64,000 bases of DNA from the NCBI GenBank assembly GCA_019192545.1, contig JAHCMI010000015.1, forward strand, positions 1 through 64,000, given 5' to 3'. The notes beneath the pieces were generated by a model, which worked only from the letters and a program-made list of their open reading frames with translations, did not search any database and had not been told where the DNA came from. Made by a program: the position numbers and the translations under genes. This DNA comes from Rivularia sp. MS3. GTDB taxonomy: Bacteria > Cyanobacteriota > Cyanobacteriia > Cyanobacteriales > Nostocaceae. Shown here piece by piece: positions 8,758-16,553 of the stretch. The first letter of the stretch is position 1. Each line of letters begins with the position of its first letter.

Positions 8758-9417
8758 AATTCCCCATTCTTGCAATTTAGAAGTTAATATTTGCTGAATT
8801 TGTGTTTTCACTTGCTGTTGATTTAAACCTGCTTCTATTTTGAAGGTTTTTTCAGGTGATAAAGCTGCTTGTTCTCTATATCCTTTCTGCACGCGACGAT
8901 GAAATTCTATTTTCTCTTGCTCAATTCTATCTGCTTTTTCGCCACTTTTTCGTTTGCGTGCCATTCCTTGCTCAACGTCTAAATCTAACCATAAAGTTAA
9001 ATCGCTTTTCAATCCGGATGTAGCTATAGAATTAAGTTGGTGAATCAAATTCATGTCTAAATTGCGACCGTATCCTTGATAGGCTATCGTCGAATCAATA
9101 TAGCGATCGCACAATATAATTTTTCCTAATTCCAAGTTAGGCAGTAGCTCTTGTTCTACGTGTTGCGAACGGTCGGCAGCATATAATAATAATTCTGTAG
9201 TCGCACTAATTGCTTTGTCTTTGCTGTTTTCTAACAATAAAGAACGAAGATGTAACCCTAATTCAGTTCCTCCCGGTTCGCGAGTTGTTACCACAGGTAT
9301 ACTTAAACTTTGCAGCCATTCACAACAAAGCTGCATTTGTGTGGTTTTACCGCAACCCTCCACCCCTTCAAAAACAATTAGTTTACCTTTCATTACTTTT
9401 TTGCTAAATGCCACCAA
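8746..9417 (-). CDS. tmk: Thymidylate kinase (dTMP kinase)
   Basis: Phosphorylates dTMP to dTDP in the cytoplasm for DNA synthesis. Diagnostic features in order: P-loop FEGVEGCGKTT (about residues 16-26), TTREPGGTELG, the DRY-type motif CDRYIDSTIAYQGYGR, and an Arg/Lys LID segment ARKRKSGEKADR. Length of 223 residues is normal. Two in-frame starts are possible: M1 at 9417 or M9 (MKGKLIVFEG, 9393), the latter being closer to the usual family start. The C-terminus (LQEWGIGNC) runs into repeat DNA. Upstream of holB in the same direction. Confidence 0.93.
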   Translation of the reverse strand: MVAFSKKVMKGKLIVFEGVEGCGKTTQMQLCCEWLQSLSIPVVTTREPGGTELGLHLRSLLLENSKDKAISATTELLLYAADRSQHVEQELLPNLELGKIILCDRYIDSTIAYQGYGRNLDMNLIHQLNSIATSGLKSDLTLWLDLDVEQGMARKRKSGEKADRIEQEKIEFHRRVQKGYREQAALSPEKTFKIEAGLNQQQVKTQIQQILTSKLQEWGIGNC

Positions 9418-9882
9418 TTTTTTAAAATATCATTTTTAAGGCACTGCAAATAACTTTCGCTATTTCTTCAACCAAACTCTTTCTACTATAAATTCCAAAC
9501 TCTCTAGCAGATAAATTCGAGCAAATTCCTAATTTCTTGAGAAAGGGGGAGCTTAATTCTAATTCCCCCTTGCAAGCAGAATTAGGGTATCCAAACATGA
9601 TGAAACTCATATCTAGCAGCAGTATCAGAAACCGAGTTTCTTTCTGGCTTAACCACATACGGATTGTTTTCACCATCGGCAACCCGTTTCCTTTGGGCTT
9701 TTTGAGAATGGTACAACATGTCAGATAAAACAAACTTAGAAGACTTGTTCGTACACAGTTGCCCCTGCGGGAAAGCTTTGAAGCATGAAGTTTTCTCAAA
9801 GTAAAAAGCGATCGCCTTAAAATCAAAAGACTTTTTTCTTTTTACTTTTCAACTTTCAGTTTCTTGATTTCCCCTTTCTACG
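9418..9882. other. Intergenic region with small palindromes, no credible gene
   Basis: 465 bp between tmk and trxA2. It contains a palindrome AGAAACCGAGTTTCT near 9631, an interrupted repeat around 9544-9572 (aagggggagcttaattct / aattcccccttg), and a HIP1 site near 9808. A 134-codon open frame on the minus strand crosses the palindrome; its translation has no recognisable domain and I treat it as chance. Confidence 0.55.
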
Positions 9883-10206
9883 TTAGAGATACTGTGTTAA
9901 AGTCTTAGCAATGGTTGTTTTTGGTACTGCACCTACAACCGTATCGACTTGCCGACCGCCTTTAAATACTATCAGCGTGGGAATGCTGCGAATACCGTAG
10001 TGACTGGCAACAGTGGGATTTTGGTCTGTGTTTAATTTCACCACTTTAACTTGTCCTTCGTATTCTCCAGCAACTTCATCTACCACCGGAGCAACCATTC
10101 GACAAGGACCGCACCAAGGTGCCCAAAAGTCAACCAGCACCGGAACTTCGCTTTCGAGGACTTCTTGTTTAAAGGTGGCTTCTGTCACATTCGTAATGGA
10201 TGACAT
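9883..10206 (-). CDS. trxA2: Thioredoxin A2, RexT-controlled type
   Basis: A 107-residue classical thioredoxin with the active site WCGPC in [15 protein letters not shown], the cis-proline region [12 protein letters not shown], and normal length. It reduces disulfides in cytoplasmic target proteins. The start at 10206 is preceded by a strong Shine-Dalgarno AGGAGG. It is divergent from an ArsR-family gene that keeps the vicinal cysteines of Anabaena RexT, and a perfect 17-bp palindrome lies between them. In Anabaena sp. PCC 7120 RexT represses trxA2 and is released by oxidation; the same logic is inferred here. Confidence 0.92.
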   Translation of the reverse strand: MSSITNVTEATFKQEVLESEVPVLVDFWAPWCGPCRMVAPVVDEVAGEYEGQVKVVKLNTDQNPTVASHYGIRSIPTLIVFKGGRQVDTVVGAVPKTTIAKTLTQYL

Positions 10207-10239
10207 ACTAGTCGTCCTCCTCTTAATAATATTTCTATA

Positions 10240-10256
10240 ATTCGATAAAATCGAAT
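10240..10256. promoter_or_regulatory. Candidate RexT operator between trxA2 and rexT
   Basis: A perfect inverted repeat ATTCGAT-AAA-ATCGAAT, 7-bp arms and 3-bp spacer, in the 87-bp divergent intergenic region. It sits 34 bp before the trxA2 start and 38 bp before the rexT start, which suits a site controlling both promoters. ArsR/SmtB proteins bind such AT-rich imperfect palindromes. Assignment to RexT is by position. Confidence 0.7.
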
Positions 10257-10293
10257 AATTAAAATATAGACCTTTTTAAGACAACCTGCAACA

Positions 10294-10629
10294 ATGAGAT
10301 TTCTTTATCATCCAGAGCAAAAAAATATATCTTTAGCCGGAGTGCTTTATGCTTTAGGGGACCCCGTCAGATTGGAGATTGTGCGACAGTTAGCAAAGAA
10401 AAAAGAGCAATGCTGTGGAGACTTTGATTTTGCGATCGCGAAGTCAACAATGTCGAACCACTTCAAGATATTGCGGGAGTCAGGAGTGGTGTTGACTCGT
10501 AAAGAAGGAACCCAGCACATCAACACTCTACGAACTGAAGATTTAGAAGAATTATTTCCAGGATTATTAGAAGCAGTGTTAAATTCGGCTCAACCATTTG
10601 TAATTACACAAGAAGCAGTTACCAGTTAA
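10294..10629 (+). CDS. rexT: Redox-sensing ArsR/SmtB-family repressor RexT
   Basis: 111 residues with an ArsR winged helix: ALGDPVRLEIVRQL, then the recognition region KSTMSNHFKILRESGVVLTRKEG. Metal-site cysteines of classic ArsR (ELCVCDL) are absent; instead there is a vicinal pair Cys40-Cys41 in KKEQCCGDFDF. In Anabaena RexT these same two positions form the peroxide-sensing disulfide that releases DNA. The divergent trxA2 neighbour supports orthology. The start at 10294 (ATGAGATTTCTTTATC) gives exactly the Cys40/41 numbering. Downstream of the stop is heptamer-repeat DNA. Confidence 0.88.
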   Translation: MRFLYHPEQKNISLAGVLYALGDPVRLEIVRQLAKKKEQCCGDFDFAIAKSTMSNHFKILRESGVVLTRKEGTQHINTLRTEDLEELFPGLLEAVLNSAQPFVITQEAVTS

Positions 10630-10660
10630 CAGTTAGCAGTTAGCAATTAACAATTACCAT
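10618..10660. repeat. Heptameric tandem repeats after rexT
   Basis: Copies of agttaac/agttagc/aattaac in 'ccagttaacagttagcag' and onward. The rexT stop codon lies in the first copy. Confidence 0.75.
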
Positions 10661-10834
10661 TTACTGATTAAGTATTATTTTTTTGCGATTGCATTGCTAA
10701 AATTACTCAATCTTGATTTTGCTTTTTTGAAGCTAGCATTGGTAGTATCGCAACCTCGGAAGCATGTTACATAAAAGCTTGTGATTTTTTTAATAAAATA
10801 TGTATGTTAATGATAAAAAAGTTATAATAATTCC

Positions 10835-11026
10835 TCACATCATATTTTGCGTACTTAGAAAAGTAATTGCTCTGGTTCCTGATAAAAAAGCAAATCCATA
10901 GGTAATAATTTTTGCGACAGACAAAATAATTGGCATACATGCTTTTTGCAAATAAAAGCTGGTAATTGCTATTATCAATGCTGCAATAGTGGCAGATGCT
11001 ATTGCTATTTGCGGGTTTTTCCTCAA
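10835..11026 (-). CDS. Possible small membrane protein, TTG start
   Basis: A 63-codon frame giving a protein with two hydrophobic segments (IAIASATIAALIIAITSFYL and PIILSVAKIITYGFAFLSG) joined by a short QKACM loop. There is no in-frame ATG; the first codon would be TTG, with GAGG directly at it and no clear ribosome site upstream. The hydrophobic pattern looks protein-like, but the family is unknown and chance is possible. An overlapping 90-codon frame in another phase, which does start with ATG, looks unlike a protein. Confidence 0.3.
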   Translation of the reverse strand: MRKNPQIAIASATIAALIIAITSFYLQKACMPIILSVAKIITYGFAFLSGTRAITFLSTQNMM

Positions 11027-11323
11027 GTGGCAGTACCATCGTAGAAAAATCCTAGAACAATAAATCTAATCCGAATAATAAGATAAAATTTCCAAGGGCA
11101 ATTGATTTACATAAATACTTAGTCGCCTTAATCAAGCTGTAAAATCCTGGAATTATAAGTGTTCTAAGTCTGCACCGCAATCTGCATTCACAGCTTTATC
11201 TACTATTTTATTTTAATTCGTGTATTAATCTTTAAGCCGAATCAACTTTTTTCACCTGTTATAACTTATTTTGCTTTAATTAAACCTTCAGGGAAACAGC
11301 CATTTTAGAGTGAAGGAGTCACG

Positions 11324-11518
11324 ATTGCACAGTTGAGAGATATTGTTAAAAATTTGGACGTACATCCAGCTTTAATTTTAGATTACGGCGGTTCAACCAC
11401 ATTAGTAATGACGAAGAATAATAAACCAAAGCTGCGAAATGCCCCAATTCATACTAAACTACCGATGCAGGAGCATCCAGTTGTTAACCATTTGGATTTT
11501 TACGCAGATTATATGTAA
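11324..11518 (+). pseudogene. C-terminal remnant of a phosphodiester glycosidase (NAGPA domain) protein
   Basis: About 64 codons whose translation matches the end of cyanobacterial phosphodiester glycosidase (NAGPA/DUF2233) proteins. ALILDYGGSTTLVM corresponds to the family's LDGGGSTTLV, and APIHTKLPMQEHPVVNHL to NSPIHTRIP-ERPVANHLG. The full proteins are several hundred residues; the N-terminal part is missing and I cannot find it upstream in any frame. One glycine of the GGGS motif is Tyr. There is an AAGGAG at 11313 but no ATG in frame, only ATT or TTG. Most likely a dead 3' fragment left by deletion. Confidence 0.65.
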
Positions 11519-11701
11519 TTAAAATGTATTTTTTGATAAAAAGCCTAAGTAAAAGTACTTGTCATTTTTTTAGTAAATAAATTTACAATAGCTTTTTTAA
11601 GCTGGGAAATTAAACGATTATTACAAAGCATTTTTTGTAGATGCAGTGTAAATAATCAGAAGCTAAACTAGTACCGTATTCACAATTAAAGGAGTAATTA
11701 A

Positions 11702-12307
11702 ATGATTCAAGAGCGCGACTACACGTTAATTATTGACAAAAGCGGTAGTATGTCTACCCCAGATCAAGCTGGTGGCAAAAGCCGATGGCAGATAATGCAA
11801 GAATCAACCCTTGCTTTAGCCAGAAAATGCGAGCAGTTCGATCCAGATGGAATGACAGTTTACTTGTTTTCTGGCAGATTTAAACGTTTTGACGATGTAA
11901 CTTCAGATAAAGTAGCGCAAATATTCATGGAAAACGATCCTGCCGGAACTACAAATTTAGCAGGGGTACTCAAAGATGCTACCGATAATTATTTCAAACG
12001 TAAAGCAGCAGGAGAAACTAAGCCTAATGGTGAAACAATTTTAGTTGTTACAGATGGCGAACCAGATGATAGAAAAGCAGTATTTGAGGTAATAGTTAAT
12101 GCTTCTCGTCAAATGGAAAAAGATGAAGAATTAGCAATTTCTATTGTCCAAGTTGGTACGGATGCTCAAGCAACAAAATTTCTCAAAGCTTTAGATGACC
12201 AAATGGAATCAATTGGGGCCAAATTTGATATTTGTGACACGGTAACTTTTGACGACATGGAAGATATGAGTCTTTCAGAAATACTTACAAATGCAATTAC
12301 TGATTAA
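11702..12307 (+). CDS. VWA domain protein, tandem copy 1
   Basis: 201 residues, a stand-alone von Willebrand factor A domain. The MIDAS metal site is complete: DKSGS at the N-terminus (about 12-16), the Thr of DPAGTTNLAG and the Asp of VVTDGEPDD. No signal peptide or membrane helix, so it is probably cytoplasmic and works by metal-dependent protein binding. Start ATG follows GGAG at 11691. It is the first of three equal-length tandem paralogs (gaps 51 and 65 bp), so they form one operon with the lysine-rich gene behind them. Cellular role unknown. Confidence 0.88.
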   Translation: MIQERDYTLIIDKSGSMSTPDQAGGKSRWQIMQESTLALARKCEQFDPDGMTVYLFSGRFKRFDDVTSDKVAQIFMENDPAGTTNLAGVLKDATDNYFKRKAAGETKPNGETILVVTDGEPDDRKAVFEVIVNASRQMEKDEELAISIVQVGTDAQATKFLKALDDQMESIGAKFDICDTVTFDDMEDMSLSEILTNAITD

Positions 12308-12358
12308 TTAAATTGATTAACTGAAGAAAAAATTATCAATGTATAGGAGTCATAATTT

Positions 12359-12964
12359 ATGTTAGAAAATCGCGACTATACCTTAATTATTGACAAAAGC
12401 GGTAGCATGTCAACTCCCGACCAAGCAAATGGTAAAAGCAGATGGGAAGTAATGCAAGAATCGACCCTTGCTTTGGCTAGAAAATGCGAAAAATTAGACC
12501 CCGATGGGATGACAGTTTACTTATTTTCCGGCAAGTTTAAGCGCTTTGATGATGTAACTTCAGATAAAGTAGCGCAAATATTTATGGAAAACGATCCTGC
12601 CGGAACTACTAATTTAGCAGGAGTTCTCAAAGATGCTACAGATAGCTATTTCAAACGTAAAGCCGCAGGACAAACCAAGCCCAACGGCGAAACAATTTTA
12701 GTTGTTACAGATGGCGAACCTGACGATAGAAAGCCAGTTTTTGAAGTTATTGTCAATGCTTCTCATCAAATGGAAAAAGATGAAGAATTAGGGATATCTT
12801 TTGTGCAAGTTGGTAAAGATGCTCAAGCCCAAAAGTTTCTCAAAGCTTTAGATGACCAAATGGAATCAATTGGTGCCAAGTTTGATATTTGCGACACTGT
12901 AACATTCGACGATATGGAAGATATGAGTCTTGCAGAGATATTAACTAATGCAATTACTGATTAA
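12359..12964 (+). CDS. VWA domain protein, tandem copy 2
   Basis: 201 residues; by my alignment it differs from copy 1 at about 18 positions, mostly conservative. MIDAS residues are all kept (DKSGS, GTTNLAG, TDGEPDD). A ribosome site AGGAG precedes the ATG. The high similarity indicates a recent duplication of copy 1. Changes cluster in the first 55 residues and around 130-165, the flanks rather than the metal site, so the binding surface may differ while the fold stays. Confidence 0.88.
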   Translation: MLENRDYTLIIDKSGSMSTPDQANGKSRWEVMQESTLALARKCEKLDPDGMTVYLFSGKFKRFDDVTSDKVAQIFMENDPAGTTNLAGVLKDATDSYFKRKAAGQTKPNGETILVVTDGEPDDRKPVFEVIVNASHQMEKDEELGISFVQVGKDAQAQKFLKALDDQMESIGAKFDICDTVTFDDMEDMSLAEILTNAITD

Positions 12965-13029
12965 ATGTAGGGAAGAGGGAATAAACAACAAAGTTAATAC
13001 TAATAAATAAATCGCAGGAGAATTAATCA

Positions 13030-13635
13030 ATGTTAGAAAATCGCGACTATACCTTAATTATTGATAAAAGCGGTAGTATGGCAACCCCCGATCAGAAAGG
13101 TGGTAGAACAAGATGGGTTGCAGCAGAAGAATCAACTTTTGCTCTTGCGAGTAAATGCGAGCAATTTGACCCTGATGGTATAACGATTTATACTTTTTCC
13201 GGTAGATTTAAAAGATATGAGAATGTCACATCAAGCAAAGTAACACAAGTTTTTCAAGAAAATGATCCTTCTGGAACTACTGATTTAGCTTCAGTATTAA
13301 AACACGCCACGGATAATTATTTTCAACGCAAAGCTGCTGGCGAAACAAAGCTCAATGGTGAAACAATTTTAGTAATTACCGACGGTGAACCAGACGATAG
13401 AAAAGCGGTGATGAAAGTAATCATTGAAACTTCTCGTCGTATGGATAAAGACGAGGAATTAGCAATTTCCTTTATTCAGGTTGGTAAAGATCCACATGCA
13501 ACTAGGTTTCTTAAAGTTTTAGATGACGAAATGCAAAGCGCTGGAGCCAAGTTTGATATCTGTGACACGATTACAATGGATGATATGGAAGACTACAGTC
13601 TTTCAGAAGTACTGCTTAATGCAATTATTGATTAA
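13030..13635 (+). CDS. VWA domain protein, tandem copy 3 (divergent)
   Basis: 201 residues again, but clearly more divergent from copies 1 and 2: AEESTFALASKCEQF, YTFSGRFKRYENV and DDEMQSAGAKF show spread-out changes. The MIDAS site is intact (DKSGS, GTTDLAS, TDGEPDD). GCAGGAG precedes the start. It is the older paralog of the set. It ends 12 bp before the next gene, which supports co-transcription and possible coupling. Confidence 0.88.
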   Translation: MLENRDYTLIIDKSGSMATPDQKGGRTRWVAAEESTFALASKCEQFDPDGITIYTFSGRFKRYENVTSSKVTQVFQENDPSGTTDLASVLKHATDNYFQRKAAGETKLNGETILVITDGEPDDRKAVMKVIIETSRRMDKDEELAISFIQVGKDPHATRFLKVLDDEMQSAGAKFDICDTITMDDMEDYSLSEVLLNAIID

Positions 13636-13647
13636 CTATTCCCATTA

Positions 13648-14118
13648 ATGGTAATTAAACAAATGGATTCCATTGATAAATTGTTATCGGAACTTCAAGC
13701 TGAATATCAGCAATCAGTTAATTCTCCAGTAGAAAAAACTGAGGAAGAGAAGAAAGCAAAGAAAGCAAAGAAGGCAAAGAAAGTAAAGAAAGTAAAACTT
13801 GATTCACCTTTACCTTCCTCTTTCGCATCTTCATCCTCAAAAGGAGATGCAATAGATAATATTTTAGCTGAAATTAAACAAGAGACTAAAGAAAAACAAT
13901 TACTAGAAGAACAACAAAAACAGCAAAAGCTTGAAGAAGAAAGAATTGAGAAACAAAGGATTAAAGCTAAAAAGTTAGAAGCATTAAAAAAACAAGCTCA
14001 AGAATGGTTAGATAAATTAGAACCACTATCACCTGAAGGTATATGGTTTGAAAGTTTTTCTAAAAACTATCCTTCCAAACTAGAAGCTGCAATTGAGTAT
14101 TTAAACAGCGAGCAGTGA
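13648..14118 (+). CDS. Lysine-rich protein resembling the cyanobacterial Slr1339 (salt stress) family
   Basis: 156 residues (or 151 if started at M6, MDSIDKLLSELQAEY, which is the usual family start). Two copies of an 'xIDxLLxExxxE' segment (residues 7-19 and about 70-80) flank a Lys-rich KKAKKAKK linker. A long coiled coil leads to WLDKLEPLSPEGIWFESF and YPSKLEAAIEYL at the C-terminus. This layout agrees with proteins annotated in cyanobacteria as salt stress protein, Slr1339 family; the biochemical role is not known. It follows the VWA genes at 12 bp and may be their partner. Confidence 0.7.
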   Translation: MVIKQMDSIDKLLSELQAEYQQSVNSPVEKTEEEKKAKKAKKAKKVKKVKLDSPLPSSFASSSSKGDAIDNILAEIKQETKEKQLLEEQQKQQKLEEERIEKQRIKAKKLEALKKQAQEWLDKLEPLSPEGIWFESFSKNYPSKLEAAIEYLNSEQ

Positions 14119-14145
14119 GCAGTTAACAGTTAGCAGTAAACAGTT
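14106..14145. repeat. Heptameric tandem repeats
   Basis: Copies of cagtgag/cagttaa/cagttag directly at the stop of the lysine-rich gene; the stop codon lies inside them. An inverted set (gctcact/gttaact) is found at 14387-14428 at the end of the convergent HxlR gene. Confidence 0.8.
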
Positions 14146-14210
14146 ATCACCCTAAAAAATCGGTTTAGTTAATAATTAGAAACCGTCTTATAAAAGACTA
14201 ATAAATATAG

Positions 14211-14338
14211 TTATGACTTACGCAATGAGCATAATAAGTAGGTAGTGTGTGACACCACAAGCATTATTATTTCGTTCAAAATTTCTCTATGTGTCACAGT
14301 AGCCTACAAATTAAATGTCTGATTTGAGTAAGTCCTAA
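14211..14338. mobile_element. MITE-like element with imperfect terminal inverted repeats
   Basis: 128 bp with ends TTATGACTTACGCAAT and, inverted, TTAGGACTTACTCAAAT. An inner inverted pair (GTAGG...TGACAC at 14239-14254 and its partner at 14291-14307) gives a long hairpin. The loop holds, on the minus strand, the word TTTTGAACGAAATAATAATG, which is close to the loop of the element at 28874-28999. No ORF. It is probably a non-autonomous element mobilised by a transposase elsewhere. Confidence 0.6.
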
Positions 14339-14409
14339 TAGTATAAAAATGTATTAATATTAAATTAAAAAATATAATATTTTCCCGTTAACTGCTCATT
14401 GCTCACTGC

Positions 14410-14754
14410 TCACTGCTCGCTGTTAACTGATAACCGTTTTGCTCCCCATTCGTGCATTGCATTAAGAATTGGCTGCAAACTTTCCCCTAAAGATGTTAGG
14501 GAATACTCAACTTTCGGAGGTATTTCCGGATAAACTTCTCGATGAACGATTCCATCCTGTTCCATTTCTCTTAATTGCTGAGTTAGCATTTTCTGGGTAA
14601 CTCCTGGTAAAGCACGCTGTAATTCTCCAAAGCGTTTTACACCTAATAATAATTCTCTAATAATTAATACTTTCCAGCGTCCTCCTATTACTTGAAGTGT
14701 AGTTTCAACTTCACAGCTAACTGTTTTTTTAGGATTTACCGCTTTTGCTTTCAT
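14410..14754 (-). CDS. HxlR-family winged-helix transcriptional regulator
   Basis: 114 residues. The family signature is clear: [54 protein letters not shown], and [19 protein letters not shown]. The N-terminal cysteine (about Cys14) is in the position that senses oxidants or aldehydes in several HxlR proteins. DNA-binding dimer in the cytoplasm. No divergent target gene lies next to it, so its regulon is unknown. The last residues (LSVNSEQ) are encoded by heptamer repeat DNA that has invaded the 3' end. Confidence 0.9.
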   Translation of the reverse strand: MKAKAVNPKKTVSCEVETTLQVIGGRWKVLIIRELLLGVKRFGELQRALPGVTQKMLTQQLREMEQDGIVHREVYPEIPPKVEYSLTSLGESLQPILNAMHEWGAKRLSVNSEQ

Positions 14755-15034
14755 AGTTACTTTTGTGTAAGTACCTGAGTTTTAAGTGCGTACTTTTCAT
14801 CATACATCTACACAGCTTAAAGTAAACATATCAGGAATCCACCTGATTGCGATGGTTCTCACGGTAAACTTTAATATTTCATAAGTTATAAACAAAATCC
14901 GCAGAATTTTATATTCCTCTATATTTACTTAAAAAAGGGTTTTTTAGGAGATATCAAAACTAATCATAATCAACAAATAATTAATACAAATTTATCTTTA
15001 CAGCCGATTCTTAACTTATTATCTGGAATTGGTT

Positions 15035-15535
15035 TTATCCAGAAGTAAATTTCAAAAATTTATTAACAATATTATCAACAGAACGTTTCAACTGATGCTT
15101 GCGATACCATCTTTGAAAAGCTGCCTCATATTCTTCACCTCTAGTTTGAAAAGTATTCCAGCCATCTAAACCTAAAAATAAACCCCAAAAAAGTACGACG
15201 TAAAGCGCCCAGTTAATACCACCACCTGTAAGCAAGTCCATTGATACCAAAAAAGTATTAATGATAACGTAATTACCTGCACGCTTTTTGAATCTTCTTT
15301 GACGATGCAAATTGAAAGCTTGTCTGTGTTGAATTTCACCTTGCTTCGCAGCCCAATCGGCTTCTGCTAATTGTAGAGTTTCTGGAGAGATATCTAACTC
15401 CGCAGCGATTTCCAACAGTACCTCATGAGAAAATTCCTTATCATCATCCACTTGACGAGCGATCGCCAACTGCAAAATTTGCTGTACGTCTTCTTGGCTA
15501 TAACAACGACTAATTTTATCTCCCGAATTCGCCAT
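15035..15535 (-). CDS. 2TM domain-containing protein
   Basis: 166 residues. The N-terminal half (about 8-60) is a helical segment YSQEDVQQILQLAIARQ ... ELDISPETLQLAEADW. The C-terminal half is a 2TM domain: a basic segment LHRQRRFKKRAGNY, then two membrane helices (VIINTFLVSMDLLTGGG and WALYVVLFWGLFLGLDGW) and a polar tail FQRWYRKHQLKRSV. This pairing is seen in cyanobacterial proteins of unknown role. Single gene. The gap upstream of it (15536-15813) carries a purine/pyrimidine-rich repeat. Confidence 0.75.
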   Translation of the reverse strand: MANSGDKISRCYSQEDVQQILQLAIARQVDDDKEFSHEVLLEIAAELDISPETLQLAEADWAAKQGEIQHRQAFNLHRQRRFKKRAGNYVIINTFLVSMDLLTGGGINWALYVVLFWGLFLGLDGWNTFQTRGEEYEAAFQRWYRKHQLKRSVDNIVNKFLKFTSG

Positions 15536-15689
15536 ACTTATAATCTCTTCTATTACTTTTAATAGAGAATTTATTCAGCAAGCACAAAGTACTGCCACTA
15601 TCTCTAGGGTAGCAAATCAATCAGTTGAATTTTATAGTTAGCCAAAAGTTAAGCCGGTGCAAAATTGAAATTTCTCACAGCAGAGTAAC

Positions 15690-15813
15690 CGGGGTTAGGG
15701 CAAGCAGAGCAGCAGGGGGAGAAAAGAATAAAAAATCATTTTTTTCTACCCCCTCTCGCTCCTCTTCCCCCTATCCCCTCTCTAACCTAACCCGTCAAAA
15801 CTAATGGGACAGA
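15690..15813. repeat. Pyrimidine-rich region with partial copy of the dispersed repeat
   Basis: Runs of ggggga and ccccct/ctcccc flank an AT core (15720-15790), followed by 'cccgtcaaaactaatgggac' (15789-15808), which matches the left part of the repeat at 28-132. The repeat reaches the stop codon of the ABA4-like gene at 15814. Confidence 0.5.
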
Positions 15814-16278
15814 CTACGATGCTGTTGCATCCGCTGTTGTATTTTCGTTTGAGTCTTTAGAGAACATTTTCAGAGAAATCCAGTAGGTAAAAATGTGAGA
15901 AAGTAAACCAAGGGGACCAGCAAACAAGCAAAGGGCAAGAGAATGAAAAGTCCAAATACCTGTTTTTACACCAGCTAAATAAATGTAGCGCCCTACGAAT
16001 AAGTCCATTACCAAAAAATGTACCCATCCAGTTGCAGCAGCAGTTTCATCACCAAAAAATCGGGCAATATCTGCTAACTGGGGATTGGATAGAGCTTCTG
16101 CATTCTCCGGTGTAACGCTGCTAATGAATAAGTATAAATATAGTCCAGCTAAAGGTATAAACGGAATATATGACTCCATTATTTTTTGAGTTACTTTCCA
16201 TTTTGGTAAAAAAATCATTAATATCCAAAAAGGTAAAACAAAAAGATTCGCAATATTAAATAATTCGGTGATACCCAT
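15814..16278 (-). CDS. ABA4-like family membrane protein
   Basis: 154 residues with four hydrophobic helices. It matches the ABA4-like family (DUF4281): LFNIANLFVLPFWILMIFLP, LADIARFFGDE, ATGWVHFLVMDLFVGRYIY and PLGLLSHIFTYW are hallmarks. Plant ABA4 is required for neoxanthin formation; the role in cyanobacteria is not settled but may concern carotenoids. Single gene with a 275-bp upstream region. The polar tail (SNENTTADATAS) differs from the usual compact end and borders repeat DNA. Confidence 0.85.
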   Translation of the reverse strand: MGITELFNIANLFVLPFWILMIFLPKWKVTQKIMESYIPFIPLAGLYLYLFISSVTPENAEALSNPQLADIARFFGDETAAATGWVHFLVMDLFVGRYIYLAGVKTGIWTFHSLALCLFAGPLGLLSHIFTYWISLKMFSKDSNENTTADATAS

Positions 16279-16503
16279 ACAAAACTCCCCTTAAATACTA
16301 CTCTTTACCAGTATAATTTTAATAGAATTATTATTAACTAAGCAAAATTATTAATCTTGCAGATTAAAAGTATGAATAGCCCTCCAACCCCCAATTTTGG
16401 TAAATTTAGGGGGCTAATGTTTAATAGTAATAATAAATTTAGATTCCAATTGAGCAACGCCGAATTATTTATAGCAATTACAAAACCAGTTATAATATTT
16501 ATC

Positions 16504-16538
16504 ACCTTTGACCTGTGACCTTTGACCTTTAACCTGAA
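16504..16538. repeat. Short tandem repeat of the ttgacct/aaaggtta family
   Basis: Heptamers cctttgac/ctgtgac/ctttaac, four copies, just upstream of the HAD gene. A CCCCC-AATTTT...GGGGG inverted repeat lies at about 16389-16419. Confidence 0.65.
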
Positions 16539-16553
16539 GCGGGGTAGTATCTT

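Noticed and set aside
9422-9826. 134-codon minus-strand frame
   Set aside because: Translation crosses a palindrome (AGAAACCGAGTTTCT), has mixed composition without domains and overlaps the 3' side of the tmk leader; probably chance.
10767-11039. 90-codon frame overlapping the possible 63-residue membrane protein
   Set aside because: Asn/Tyr/Cys-rich translation typical of AT-rich noncoding DNA.
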